From the NCBI GenBank assembly GCA_038093515.1, contig JBBPSI010000150.1, positions 1 to 62,627 on the forward strand: a DNA stretch of 62,627 nucleotides, given 5' to 3'. A model generated the notes under the pieces. The model had not been told where the DNA came from. It did not search any database and was given only the letters and a program-made list of their open reading frames with translations. The position numbers were made by a program, and so were the translations under genes. This DNA comes from Butyriboletus loyo. Taxonomy: Eukaryota; Basidiomycota; Agaricomycetes; Boletales; Boletaceae. Of this stretch, positions 46,001-58,403 are shown piece after piece. How positions within the stretch are numbered: the stretch's first letter is position 1; each line of letters opens with the position of its first letter.

Positions 46001-46587
46001 ATTCTTCAAAAGTCCGAAGGGGGTTCTATTCACGCGTTCAATGTCAACATAGGTTTCGCGAAATGTGTGAAGAGCAACCTGCGGTGAAGGCGCTGCGTTA
46101 CCTGCAAACCGAGGTCTCTGACGTCGTCGATCATACCAACCCGGAAGAGACCAAAGTGTTTCGATCTCTTCTCAAACATTTGATATCTCCCAGTGCATCG
46201 GTATCCACAGGGGACCCGTCTATATCAGCACGGGACGTTGTCGAACGGGAGGAACCCCCAAAGAAGCGTTCGAGGCCGGATACGCCAGACGAGGTGTGGA
46301 CGAACGTGATTGACGGGGAGGATGACGATACGCAGCATCCCTCACATCCCTCTACCGAGTCTATTCCCCGTTCTTCGACACCCGCGAAACGGAATCGGGC
46401 TGTGTTGCAAATGGACGAAGATCCTGAGGAGACGAGGTTGCGTGAGGAAGGGAAGAAGCCGGTCTCTGCGAAACGGTTCAGTCAGCGGACGGAGATATTT
46501 GAGAGTTTGTTGGCGTTTGTAGGGGAGGAAGTGAAGCAGCCCAAAGGGTCGTTGTTGGATTTGGTCGATGCGGAGGATGGGTTGTAG
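43024..46587 (+). CDS. MKLN1: Muskelin (discoidin-like, LisH-CTLH, Kelch protein)
   Basis: Eleven exons (43024-43240, 43356-43375, 43454-43463, 43535-43712, 43774-43873, 43983-44669, 44732-44898, 44973-45236, 45341-45880, 45941-45994, 46053-46587) give 923 residues. Order: an N-terminal muskelin domain (YSIVGCSEHSGHYVADNIL, RPQDQSSRWSG, NMKEFKLYVGLNPDHM, RFIKIVPL, HISIWYISVAGI), then a LisH-CTLH helical part (LRQILKHLRERRLLTPYQ), then Kelch blades (HIYLFGGWDGYKSLDDFWVY, FGHSMVLDP, FIFAGQRDDRYLSDMYAYD). The C-terminus is RAAPEEVIRQAKYLIRRQR with FREMCEEQPAVKALRYLQTE. Muskelin is a subunit of the CTLH/GID ubiquitin ligase in animals. A Gly/Glu-rich low-complexity insert (about 45640-45840) sits between Kelch blades. 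Exon 3 has only 10 bases. It converges with prefoldin 4, 124 bases apart. Confidence 0.94.
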
Positions 46588-46711
46588 CATCCCTGAATGC
46601 ACTCAGTCGATGATCTCGATATCGTTTTCACAAGTTGATCGGCTGGCACGTCGCTGCAATGATAGTTATAGTTTGGTGTGATCGTACGTATACAGTACAA
46701 GTCCGATGGGT

Positions 46712-47346
46712 CTACTCGTCCAGGTTGATGGCACGGCCAAACTTGGCATACAGCACGACCTTGAGTTCTTTCATCCCCTTCTCGCACTCTTCTGCCGTGG
46801 CGGATAAAGCGGAGAGCTGGGACGTGATGTCGGCTTGATCCTTTTCGAGTCGTTTTAGGGCTCGCCGTTGGGATAGATGGTGGAAAGATTCGCCTATTTT
46901 GTATCTGGGCGCGAGATGGGTGAGATGGGGGACGAATGGAGATGGAGAACGTACGGGACGACCTGGTCTTCATCTGTGAGCTCGAGCTCAGTCGCGAGAT
47001 CGTCGAGAGCTTCTTTTTCTTGCTGTCGATGGGATGAGTCGACGTTGCAAGGAAGGTCGAGGATGTGTCCCTCACCTTGAGTGCCTCAAGTCTGTCCTCG
47101 ATCCCCCGTAGACGCGTGTTCAGCTTCGAGAACGTGTTGATACGCTGTTGGTCCTCTGTCAAGCGTGGGCTGGTGGATAACTACCCCGGGACGAGAAGCA
47201 AGACGGACGGATCGGACGTACCCCAGGTGACTTCGGCAGCGTCGTCGCCCTCCTCTTCCTCTGCCAACTAGATTTTGATTTTCACGATCAAGTCGTCTCG
47301 GAATGCGACATGAGATCACTGTACCAACCATACGAAGGTTGTTCAT
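46712..47346 (-). CDS. GIM3: Prefoldin subunit 4
   Basis: Exons 47329-47346, 47222-47267, 47076-47155, 46955-47022 and 46712-46904 encode 134 residues, the family length. Characteristic pieces: VTWEDQQRINTFSKLNTRL, KEALDDLATELELTDED, VPYKIGESFHHLS and the C-terminal LKVVLYAKFGRAINLDE. The protein is two long helices flanking a beta hairpin, a beta-type subunit of the prefoldin hexamer that delivers nascent tubulin and actin to the CCT chaperonin. The start MNNLRM lies on an 18-base first exon. Its promoter is shared with the divergent sphingosine-1-phosphate lyase gene. Confidence 0.96.
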
Positions 47347-47618
47347 CTGTTTCGTCGTCGTCGTCGGCGTCGGCGTGCGACCTGGCGTATGATTTCGAAC
47401 GGTAGAAAGGGGGTCGCCGGTGGCCCGATGAGTGCTTTTGGATCCGGTGTGATCCTGACACACGAGCCATTCCGGGACGGCCTTCTCCTTTCACACTCAC
47501 CCAACGGCAGTTGGTTTGATTGAAAGGACGTCACTCTGACGGACAGTCGACTTTGTATTAGGGAGTACGCAGAGGATCAAGAAAACCCCCACGACGCAAC
47601 ACACACACACACGCTTTC
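47347..47618. promoter_or_regulatory. Divergent promoter region, prefoldin 4 / S1P lyase
   Basis: Only 272 bases separate the two start codons of divergent genes, so regulatory sequence must be shared. A (CGTCGT)-type repeat lies at 47353-47372 and a CACACACA run at 47600-47612. No defined factor site is recognised. Confidence 0.6.
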
Positions 47619-50238
47619 ATGATGGAGAACATGCTGGACGTCGTCTCGTCACTGGAACGCGCACTTCCGACTCCAGAACTTTTCTGGGACTGGTGCAACG
47701 AAAGCACGCGGTCTCCGTTCGAAACGGTCAAGACGGGCTTGCTCTTGTACGTGCTGGTGACCCAGACCGTCCGGGTCTTCCGACACCTGCGCGCGCGAGG
47801 ACTCGGGCGGACCGTGGCGGACGGATATGTCTGGACTTCAAAGGTAACCCACCCGCTCTTCCCTTCTCTCCATGGCATGATCGATTGACTCTGTTTCGTT
47901 CACTCTATCTCAGAAAGCAATACTCCTCGCTATGAAGTTCCCTGCAGCACAAAAGAAACTACGAGAAGAATTGGGCAAAGTCAAAGTCGACCTCGAAGAC
48001 AAGTTCGTCCCCAAAGATGGCGAGATCCCACGGTACCTTGCCCTCCCCGCCCAAGGCAAGTCCGCCGAATGGATCCTCGAGGAAATGGAAAGGATGGACA
48101 AGGCACTTGGCGGTCACACGGATTGGAAACAAGGAAAGGTCTCGGGTGCCGTTTATCGTACGTGATTTCCTCGCGCATTTGCTTTGGGGCGCCTTGTTGG
48201 TCGTTGTGTCGCGGATGACTCATTGAGAGAGGTTAGACGGGGGAGAGAATCTCTCGAAGACGATCGTCGCTGCGTTTGAGCGCTACGCTGTCGCCAATCC
48301 ACTCCATCCGGACGTGTTCCCGTCGGTTCGGAAGATGGAGGCCGAAATCGTAGCGATGTGTCTGAGAATGTACAATAATCCTGATGGCGCTGGAACGATG
48401 ACGTCTGGTGGTACCGAGTCGATCGTCATGGCCATCAAGACCTACAGGGACTGGGCAAGAGACGTCAAGGGCATCACAGAACCGGAAATGTGGGTGTTTT
48501 ACTCTGTGTGTGTCTTTGATGACCACTGAGGGCTAACAGCGTCACGCAGAATCGTCCCGGTGACTGCGCATGCTGCATTCGACAAAGGTGCAGCATATAT
48601 GGGTGTCAAGGTCCACGAGGTTCCTGTCGATCCAGAGACACGTCGGGTGAACTTGAAGCGCGTGTGCAGAGCCATGTTCGTGGTCAGCTTTCCTCTTTCA
48701 TCTTTTCCCTGATATCGTGATTCCTGTTCTTGTTGGTCAGAAACGCCAATACCATCATGGTGGGTTCATCTTGCCTTGTACGAAATACAGCCTCTCACAT
48801 CTCTGTCCTCTCCTAGCTCGTAGGCTCCGCGATCAATTTCCCGGACGGTAACCAAGACGACATCGTCGCTCTCGGTGCACTCGCCGCGAAACACAACATT
48901 GGTCTCCACGTCGACTGTTGTCTTGGTTCCTTTATCGTTCCCTTCCTCGAACAGGCTGGTCTCGCGGATGGCGAAAATGGTCGTTACAAATTGACACCGT
49001 TTGATTTCCGCGTGCGTGGGGTGACAAGCATAAGTTGTGATACCCACAAGGTTCGGTTCTTCCAACTATGCGTGTGTATGCAAGGAAAATACTGACGGAA
49101 TGATACCTGTGATAGTATGGATTTACACCTAAGGTGAGTTGGACGTTTGTTTTGGGAGGCTAATTATGAGCTCAGGTTTATGCGACGTATAGGGAACTTC
49201 CGTTATTATGTATCGTGATCCTACGCTTCGAAGGTTCCAATACTACGTCAATCCTCACTGGACGGGTCCGTTTTTCGAACCTCTCTTCTATCCATGTGGG
49301 TCACTGAACACATTCTATGATGGAACAGGTGGTGTGTATGCGAGTCCGAGTTTGTCTGGATCAAGGTAAGGTGCCTTCCTGATGGATGGTGTCAAGCGAT
49401 GCCCAAGAATTGACACGTGTGTTTTCTTTGTAGACCTGGCGCCTTGATCGCTGGAACATGGGCTGCGATGCAATACATGGGATCCGAGTACGTCCCTCTT
49501 TCCTCCCGTCTGCTCCGAACCTGACCGCTACCTTCCCTCCAATCTGCAGTGGCTACCTCCAATCATGCCGTGACATCGTCACCTGCGCTCGACACATTGC
49601 CAACACCATCACGGCCTCCATCCCTGAACTCTACGTTCTCGGTTCCCCCCCAGCCTCGGTCGTTGCATTCGGATCGAAAGACAAGTCGGTGAACGTGTAC
49701 GAAGTCGGGGATAGGATGTCGAAGAAGGGATGGCATTTGAATGCGTTGAGTGGGCCTGCTGCGGTGCATATTGCGTGTACAGTGCGTTGCATTTCACCTG
49801 TCTTTTTTTCCCCTGTCCCCATTTCCATTTCCTCTGCCCTTGGTTCGTGTGACGGCGTTATATTGATGATTGATCTGGGCGTGGATAGCGTTTGACGTTG
49901 CAAGCCGTGGAGACGTTCATTTCCGATCTCAAGGCATCTGTGGCAGAGGCGAGACAAACACCGGTGGGCAATGGAACGATGGTGGCGTTGTACGGTACGT
50001 GCTGATATTTTTGCTTACTTGGTTACCCCCATACGCACTGCGCACTACGCTCCGGGAGCCGAGTTTAACTTTCACCCTCTCGCGTCGGGGTGACTTTTTT
50101 TTTTTCGTTCATCCATGGCCACTGACCTCTCGTCCATTGCTGGTTGTTTGCACAGGTCTCGGAAGTTCGAGTGCCGTCGGACCGACGATCGTCGAGGAAG
50201 TGGCGAGCATATTTTTGGACACGCTGTACAAAGCATGA
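47619..50238 (+). CDS. DPL1: Sphingosine-1-phosphate lyase
   Basis: Thirteen exons (47619-47843, 47914-48157, 48237-48489, 48550-48675, 48741-48759, 48817-49050, 49116-49133, 49193-49265, 49329-49365, 49434-49487, 49550-49781, 49889-49994, 50156-50238) sum to 567 residues. A membrane segment near residues 38-55 anchors it to the ER. The group II PLP-dependent decarboxylase core shows [79 protein letters not shown] and the PLP-binding Lys in SCDTHKYGF (Lys codon 49048-49050, at the end of exon 6). [14 protein letters not shown] and [10 protein letters not shown] follow. It cleaves phosphorylated long-chain bases to a fatty aldehyde and phosphoethanolamine, the exit step of sphingolipid breakdown. 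Exons 5 and 7 are only 19 and 18 bases. Confidence 0.97.
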
Positions 50239-50735
50239 AAAAGGACGGGTCAATTTACCATAGTATCATGGTACTGAGATCTCACGCCGAGGCGGTTAAA
50301 TTCTCGGATCAACTTTTCCCTTGTCTCTTCTCTTTGCCATCTTTACGCGTAGCGAATTCCACACACACACATGGGGTGAGGCTGTCGTTCGTTTACGTTG
50401 CTTTGCTCTGCACTTTGTTCTTTTTATTTTTTCTCTGGCACCATCGTAGTCGGTCGGGTCTCTTTGCACTGCTTTTAACTTCTTCTTTTTTTTTTCATCC
50501 CCTCGGACAAGGCTGCGTACTCGTTTCGAGCGGTGTATTTATTAATAAAGCGTAGTGTCGGCCTGATCCGGAGAGAACCGGTCCATGATCAAAGAGGGTC
50601 AAGCAACGTGAGAACCGACTCTAAAATAATTTAGAAGCATGCAACTTGAAACCGTCTCGCGCCAAGTTCCCCCCGGCCCCGATCCTCCCTAGCTGCGGCT
50701 CCAAGTCGGAGAGTGACTAGTGACGTTCTGTTTAA

Positions 50736-50830
50736 CAATAACAATAACAATAACGATACGATACGATACTGTCAGTATGGGTGTGCATGTGTTCGACGTG
50801 TGTGTGTATGTGTGTGTGTTCGGTGTGTCG
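50736..50830. repeat. Microsatellites (AATAAC, GATAC, TG-rich)
   Basis: Consecutive short runs of AACAAT, CGATA and TGTG units are visible directly. Confidence 0.8.
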
Positions 50831-51500
50831 GTTGGGCGGGAATCTAATCTGAACCAGAGTCTACCAACACGAGTTGCAGAGCGTAGAGCACGTTTGCGTT
50901 TGCGTTTTCTATGGGCTATGGGCTTGTGGACTTGTGGACTTGTGGGCTCGTGGACTTGTGGGGCCCGTCGCCAACGAGATGAATATGAATAACGTGGTAA
51001 AAATATCGGAGATTTTTAGTTTTATGCATGCGCACGTCGTTTCCACGCGCCTTCTGAGTGCGTGTGCGTGTGCGTATTCGGACTCGGACTCCTCCCCCCT
51101 CATCCTCGCCCTCGTTCTCGTTCTCGTCCTTCCGTCTCCGATAGGCCGATCAGTAAAACAGTTGCTAATTTCTGACGCTAACCGAGTACTACAGACTGGT
51201 TCCGACCGATAACCGTTTCACTGATGGGGCCGCGGCACTGGGCCTAGGCCCCTCCCGGACTGATCCGCGCGGCTTTGGCTTTGGCATTCATTGGTGTCCG
51301 TGCAGCTGCGCTAAGAGAAAACAGATCGGCATGCATCATCGATAATTAATAACTACCGACGGTGGCGTGTTTTCCGATGAAAAGGTCCACGGAAACGCAT
51401 GTTCAGAGGGCCGCAAGCGTGTCGAGAGCTTGAGAGTCGAGACGAGGCGAAAGCGACCGACCGGTATACGACGTCGGATAGGTGCCGGCGGCAACTAGTG

Positions 51501-51524
51501 TGTATGTATGTATGTATGTATGTG
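51501..51524. repeat. GTAT tetranucleotide repeat
   Basis: Five to six perfect copies of TGTA/GTAT are visible directly. Confidence 0.85.
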
Positions 51525-54214
51525 GTATGTACCCAGTGCGACCGGACTGGCTCGAGTCCTTGGTTTCGTGCTTGTGCATCATCTCGCGGTCCTGCCACTT
51601 GTGACTCGTCTGAGAGAGCGGCTCTGCAATAGAAAGGAGACGTTCAGCATCTTCCTGGGCACCACGTGAGCGGCTCCGAGTCACCCTGCTACAACTGGAC
51701 ATCGGGATTGTGAAGTCAAAAGTGGGACCACCTTGATCAAATCATGTTGCTCGATCGCGAGCGGGTATGTCGATAGTATATCGATCGCTTCCTCAGGGGT
51801 ATCGTTATAGAACGGATCGATTATTGGATGTATATAGGCTTGTCGATATTGCGACGAAGCTTTATGCTCGGGCCTGAGTCGGGCATGGAGACCTCTGAGA
51901 CACGGACCGGACCGATCTAGAATATCTAGCAAAGAAAATTCCAGGGATCGGGATCATCGCGACGACGACGTGATCTAGGGTCCCTTGCTTTGTGAGCATT
52001 TGCGATGCAGCGGGGGACGATACGACTATCGTGGTATTGGATAAGCATATGTCCTATGGAATTCGTTCGATAAGCGGACGTTGCATTCCGGGGTAGTTGG
52101 GATGAGACATATATAGGGCTTGTTCGTAGTGTATCTGGTATGCAACTTACGCGTCAGAAGTTCCGACTCTGCGACCATCGGGGAGCCAATCGATCAACGA
52201 ACGACTAATAGTAGTGTCTGGGCCCAGGCGTCAGACCGCTCCGAGCTGCGTATGTCTTCCCACAAGGTCACCGAAAAGGGGGGAGAGTCACCTCTCATCG
52301 ACATCGATCGTCGCCCGTCACCTGTCGTACACGCTGCCAGTGGCGGCCTGGCTGGTGTACGAGCGAGATAGCCTGAGAACGTGCCGGTGTGCGTATCAAG
52401 GTCTCCGCAGAAGCTGGTGATGTGTACCCCGACCGGGACAGCGAAGGTGCAACGGTCCGACATGCACGAGCCACAAAGCAAACGCCGGCCCGATGTGAGG
52501 AATATTTGCGATATGAGATGGCTATACGGATTCGGAGAGCCGCATTATGAGGCAGAGAAGGGCGTGTTCGGTGGGAACGGAGATGCCGGAAACGCGGACA
52601 ATGGGACATCATACATCAACTTTCTCTGTTCCGTCCATAAATGATGCGTGAGAGAAGAAGTGGCGGCCTAAGTACGGGTGAAGTCGGAGGGATGGAAGGA
52701 TCATCGAACTGGATGCTAATCGTGATTCAACGCAAACACGGATGTGCTGCGTCGCTCGATACGACCGAGGATCATCGAACTCTGATGGCTGATAAGCTAG
52801 TAGGTACGCGAAACGACAGACAAGGGACGGAATCCGATCTCGTCACACCACGCGCATGCACGCCAACATTTCGTATCGCACTGCGACAGTCGGTCGCATC
52901 ATTTGGACGTGCACACGCCGTACATAACGAAAGTCTCGCCCCTGCGACGGAGCGGGATTGCATCTGACGTCCCCATCGCACGAAGAGATCTCGAACCGTT
53001 TTGCAGAAAAGGAACCTGTAGGGTGGATACGCCATCGTCTAATTGGACTGTCAACGGATATTCCTACTCATATGGGTCAAGGATGATGCATCCATTACGC
53101 TTCCGGAAACATGAATTTGCAAGCCTAATCTTTGTTATTGTCACCTTATTATCACGCGCGCAAAATTGGCGAGTTCTAATCTTGGTCCGCAAGCGAAAGG
53201 CCTGGGGGAAAGTCGTTCTTATCTATCGGCGTATGGTGCAATCATCTTACTCACCTCGACTGCGTTATCTCTCTGGTAAGGCCGAACACATCGATGACTG
53301 AAAGTGAAAATCGAGAAAGGCAGCCTGCCAGTGATAAGCCTCGAAACCCATTTCAAGTTGTAGATCCGACCTGAGTCGGGTCTGTCATATGAGATGGCAA
53401 GACAAATCGGATCTGGGCCATTGTGGCAGATTGTCACCGCTCGAGAGTGTTTTATCAGGCTCTGCCCAGAAATGGCCAGGAGCCCTCATTTTTGGATGTG
53501 TCGGCGAGAAGAATTCTAGACCGAGACGATACGCTCGAAATGTAGGGTACCGATGTATCGTTCAGACAGTATCATGGCGCGGTGAGCTGGATGATATGTC
53601 ACTTGCATGACGTGATCTTGCGAACGAGGTGATACCGAGACTAGCATTTAGTACCCTCTGAGCTAATTGGATGTGCTGTGAGCAACATCAACCAAGTCGC
53701 CTTGAAGAATCGCGGGTTAATCTGGGTTTCCATTTCACCATCAATCAAGCGCGCGTCGGTCCAGTGGCATAGCGACAGGCAGGAACTAACTCTAAAGGTG
53801 GAGCTTTTCCAGGCCAAGGGTTCGCTGGCACTCCGCGATCCACGTTGTGTGCGTGGCTTTTTCGTCCAAAAAAGTCGGCCAGTGTAGACCCGTTGATCGC
53901 TCCCGCTTTCAGGCTGGACCCGGAATGCAATTCCAATCCTCTTCCGGTTTCCCATCAAGAATAAAGAGCAAAGACGGCCTCCTGTGTTCGCTCGACAAAC
54001 CCTCCTTGCTGGCTTTCCCCTTCTTCAAGTTGCGCCGTTCCCGTGCCTCAGTCTCAGAGTCTAAATTGCGGCATCGGTCTGATTCGAAAGTCCCATTCCA
54101 GGTGAGTTGCCCTCATCCTTTTATACTTATCTGTCATCTCGAGACCTTACGCCTTTCCCTCTCCCTGATCCAGATTACGCTCTAACGCCGCTAACTGTCA
54201 CCGCTAGTACCGTT

Positions 54215-56742
54215 ATGGCTTTCTCCCTGACAAGACCACCCTCCCCAATCCGTGAGGAACATATATCAACTCAGGGCCACGACGATGACCACCTATCTTC
54301 CGCACTTCATGCTGCTCTCTCGAGCTTTGTCCCAGGCTCATCAGCACATCCGGATCACCACCACGACATGATCAAGGAGAAGGAACGAGTAGGTATCGAT
54401 ATCGTCGTCGATTCAGATTCTCTCTCCCTCAAAGGAACCGGCGCCGATGTCGAACCTGCCTTGCTCAAGGGCCACATCATATTGCACCTCAGAGAGCCCA
54501 CGTCCATCAAGGAAATCACCCTCCAGTTCAGAGGAAAAGTGAGGCTGCCAGCGCCGTCACCTGAGAGGTGAGTGCAACCAGCTCCACTCTTTCTCCCCTT
54601 TCAAATTCCCATCTCGCTCCCCTCAGCATGCCCTTGGGCCCCTCGCCGCAGTGGTTCACCATCTGCAACCACGAATGGTCATTCCTCGAAGGGGAGAAAC
54701 GCCACAGTCACACTCTCAAGGCTGGATTCCACCAATTTCCTTTCCAACTCCAGCTGGGTGGTGCCTTACCATCGAGCATCGCGACCAGCGTGCATGGCGC
54801 AGGCGCTCATGTGAGCTACAAGTTCAGGGCTGTTGCCGTACGCCCTGGTCTTGCGCAAAATATACAAGCCGTCATGCCGATATCCATCGTCCGCACTTTC
54901 CCCGCCGAAGCGCTCGAATACCAGCAGTCCCTCGAAATCGAGAATACATGGCCAGACAAGCTCATGTACTCCATCATGATTCCACACAAGGCGTGGGCTG
55001 TTGGCGACAACTTGACCGCCATACTCAAGTTCTCACCTCTCTCCAAGGGTGTCAGGGTCCTGACGGTGGCCACGACGATCGGCGAGACAACTAAATTCCA
55101 TTACAAGGGCGGAGCACACGAACATACCCGCGGTGTCGTAACCGCAAACCATGATATCCTGAATGGAAACGCAATACCCGCGGTAGAACGCCATGCAAGT
55201 ATCCGCGGATCACCGTGGATGTCGATGTCGTTGCCCCCAACGCCGGGACTGTCGAGTGAGGATCGTGCGCAGAGCTTTGGATCGCTTGCCGCCATTGCAA
55301 ACCAAGACCTCGCACTCCGGCAGGTATCAAGCAGAGTGTCGTCATCGTCGTCATCGTCGTCGTCGCCATCGTCGTCGCCATCGTCGTCATCGTCGTCGTC
55401 GTCGTCGTCACATGACTTTCATTTGGTACCTGCACCGCCGTTGCCATCGAGCGAATCTTTGTCATCTTCGGCAGAACCTGTCGCGTCGACGTCGACGTCG
55501 ACTGCAGAAGAAGAGGTCCCACCCAGTCAAGATGACATCGTCACTCAGCTTACTCTGTTTATCCCCAAATCCGTCACCCCCTCACATTCCCTCGAACCAA
55601 TCACAGTCAGCCACCGAATACGGTGGTCCATTCTCATGTCCAATCTGGATGGTCACACCTCAGAGTTGCGGTGCTCTCTTCCCTTGCACATTCTTGATGC
55701 TCGGTTGCTTAGTGAAGCTAGGGTAAATTCCGCAGCTACCCGCCGACTTCTTCTTGGGGGTCCCGAAGTACCCGTCGATGAGGAACAGGATGCTGAGCTT
55801 CCGAGCTATTCCGCACACGTCCGTGATCGTGTGGCAAACATGTACCTCCCTGATTCTGCCACAACGCGTGTGCTAAATCCATGGATCCACAGCAACGTCA
55901 GCCCGACGTTCATGTCTGAGCACCAAATCTTACCGGGTGCCTGGACGCCGTCGGGTATCGCATCTCCCTTGATGCCTAACCCTGTTTCGTCCCACCTTCC
56001 TGATGCACCTCAATCAGGGACCAGCACGCCTCTCGACTGGGTCAACTCCGAGCTCCTCCTTTCTCTCTCTAACATCGCCCCTCCCCGACTCCACACCAGC
56101 ACCAGTCCGCAGCCACATTCCCCATCTGATCCTGTTAGCCGTCCAGAGAGCAGACTCGTCAGTCGACATGGTAGCCGTGCGCCAAGCCCGGAGCGCCACC
56201 TCACGATGACTACCATCACCTCAATTCCCGTACCTTCTACCACCGCTGCCCACGAGACGTTTGTACACGATGGTCATGCGAGCCGGACGCTCCCCGGGCT
56301 GTTCAGTATCCAAATGAAGCCATATACGTCGCTCACTTCCACAGGCTGGCTCTCCTCGCGGTCGAATTCCTTCTCGAACCTCGCCTTATTGGCGGATATG
56401 AGTCATGCACATCGTGCGTCGATGCAGAGTCATAATCTGTCGCGACAGTCGACCTTGCCGATGTCTGTGCCGGTGTCAATGTCACATACGTCGACGCCGA
56501 CGCCAGGCACGATGGAGAGCGTGCCTGAGAGCATGTTGTGGCACCGTGCGTTTACAGAGGTGCCTGGTTATGGCGTGGCCTCTCGCGGGTTTATAGGCGG
56601 AGTGACGCCACTGACGAGTATGCGCGGTCTGCCTTCCTATGAGGAGGCGGAGAGGAGCGCGCACGGGGGTAATGGCCTAAGCGGGGATGATGAGCGGTTG
56701 ACGATTCGACGGGCTGCGCCCGGGCGGGATCGGGTGGCATAG
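54215..56742 (+). CDS. Alpha-arrestin (ubiquitin-ligase adaptor, ART/Rog3 type)
   Basis: Two exons, 54215-54567 and 54627-56742, encode 822 residues. The arrestin N domain includes VDSDSLSLKGTG, LLKGHIILHLREPTSIKEI, TLQFRGKVRLP, EWSFLEGEKRHSHTLKAG, FPFQLQLGGALPSSI and VSYKFRAVAVRPG. The C domain includes MIPHKAWAVGDNLTAILKF, VTQLTLFIPKSV and ITVSHRIRWSILMS. Two PY-like motifs that can bind WW domains of NEDD4/Rsp5 ligases are present: LPSYSAHVRD (about 55800) and LPSYEEAERS near the C-terminus (about 56632). Such proteins recruit the ligase to plasma-membrane transporters for endocytosis. A poly-Ser block (about 55340-55410) and a long Ser/Pro-rich disordered region split the domains. The start is the ATG after the CGCTAG acceptor-like site; an upstream exon beginning near 53930 is possible. 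Confidence 0.9.
55339..55410 (+). repeat. TCG/TCA trinucleotide repeat coding for poly-serine
   Basis: Twenty or so tandem TCN codons (TCG, TCA with two Pro interruptions) form a trinucleotide repeat inside the arrestin gene. It is likely to vary in length between strains. Confidence 0.85.
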
Positions 56743-58403
56743 TGATTCGAACGCGTCTGATTTTATTGTGTGGTCTCACTTGATGATATATCTGTGTTGT
56801 ATGTGAGTCGTCGTTTGTTAGCATGCTCTTTTGAACCTTGATCATCCACGCTCCCCTCCTCTCAATCTGTTTTCATTCTGTATTGTGTTTCTGTACTGAG
56901 TATCGGGATACCCTTGACCCCCCCGAACTGGCACCCACTTCAAATCGGCACTCCAATTAATAATTAAATACACGACATTCTTACCACTCTAGTTTTCACG
57001 CATAGTAGTTCTTAAACTGCACCTACGTTTGGAAAGTTGAACGAACGAGAACGACTGCCATCTGGGTCACGGCTGGAACAACCCAGCACTTTTTTTTTTT
57101 TTTGATGACCCTGAGTTTCCTGAAAAGATGCCCAGAAAAAAAAAGAAAAAAACGAGATGGTCCCTAACTTGGCATTTCTTTTTATTCACCCCGACTTTTT
57201 TTCTTTTTTTGAACTGAAACAGAGTATGTGCCGGCAGACGAGACGGAAGCGAAAGCGAAAACGGCCGTCTCCGTTTTACTACTACATACATACCTATGTA
57301 CATACTCACCGACAGGTTACTTTTAGATCCAGGATCCAGGATCCAGGTGTATAAGTATAACAATACATCATCCTCCTGTGAATATATATATATAAACGTA
57401 AACGTCCGTCTCCCCCCCCCCGACGGGCGCCCCGTTCTACGGAACTTCCGGAAGTGGCAGTTTATGTCACTTTTGACGTCCTCGGGAAAGGGAAGGTTAT
57501 CAAGTATTACGTAATTATTATTATTACGAATGCCAGCGGAGTGGCGGGATTGGAAGTGCGTGCACGGACACACGACGATTTGGAGTCTCCGGGACGTAAT
57601 AGGAATAAGAATAAGAATAAGAATAAGAATAAGAATAAGAATAAGAATAAGAATAAGAATAAGAATAAGAATAAGTAGGATCAGTGTTTATTCGAACAGC
57701 CGCGGAGAGCGTGCGACCCCCCCGACTCGTTGGTAACAGCAGCAACGGTCTTTCCAGCGGCGCGATGACGGTCGAGAGAAATTGAATGGCGCTCGGGGAC
57801 GCGCGCGATGCCTGTTCAAAGAACGAAACGACGACGTGTGCAAGGTACTAGGCTGGCTGGATGACTCGGTGTAAACGTGAACATGTTTGATTCTTCACTT
57901 CACTGGTCACTACGCGTATGTCCCGTCGTGGATGCATCTGGGTGTTGACGTAGTCGTAGATAGTATAATTCCAGGCATTCCCAGAGTCGTGGGGCGGCCG
58001 AACACGAAGTCATGGGTGGTACCGAAGAAGGGTTGCACGGCCTTTTCTGCGGCCTTGAACTCGGAAGAAGTGGACACTTACGCGATGATGTGTTGCTGGA
58101 AAGTCTGTCAAAACGTGGTATCGGATCAGCTCACGTTCCTTGACCTCATGGGAAGAAACGCAAAAGTGAACGTACCGGGCAGTGACATGCAGGACTGTCA
58201 CTGACCGTAATTAACCGCACTGAAGTGCCCCTTTTTCGCGCCAGGTGTTAGACTGTTGTGCGGCCGCCGTCAACGTCGATAGATCCGAAAAACCAACGCG
58301 TCTATAGAGATTCTGAAAAAGAGACTGGTGATACACGTTTCCTGTTATACTACCAACTAGATGGAGCGCTGGAACTTGGATCTACATTTCCTGGATAGTC
58401 GGT
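56743..58403. other. Intergenic region alpha-arrestin / MVD1 (convergent)
   Basis: It contains several A or T homopolymers, a C run near 57412-57421 and the hexanucleotide repeat below. On the minus strand near 57920-58200 a possible short spliced gene (MTVLHVTAR, then FKAAEKAVQPFFGTTHDF) can be drawn, but support is weak. Confidence 0.4.
57604..57677. repeat. AATAAG hexanucleotide repeat, about 12 copies
   Basis: Perfect tandem units GAATAA/AATAAG are visible directly. It creates spurious Asn-Lys or Tyr-Ser frames and is not coding. Confidence 0.95.

Larger units (their letters stand above)
50239..54214. other. Gene-poor gap of 4 kb
   Basis: I found no domain on either strand. The best coding-like stretch is a minus-strand frame at 51681-51932 (RPEHKASSQYRQAYIHPIID, then DTPEEAIDILSTYPLAIEQH, ending with a GT donor-like site), possibly one exon of an unrecognised gene. 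Short tandem repeats occur at 50736-50830 and 51501-51524. The last 600 bases should contain the alpha-arrestin promoter. Confidence 0.4.

Noticed and set aside
51681..51932. Independent minus-strand gene of 83 codons
   Set aside because: The peptide is protein-like, but no start, partner exon or family could be supported, so it was not called as a gene.
57454..57745. Asn-Lys and Tyr-Ser repeat proteins
   Set aside because: They are translations of the AATAAG microsatellite.
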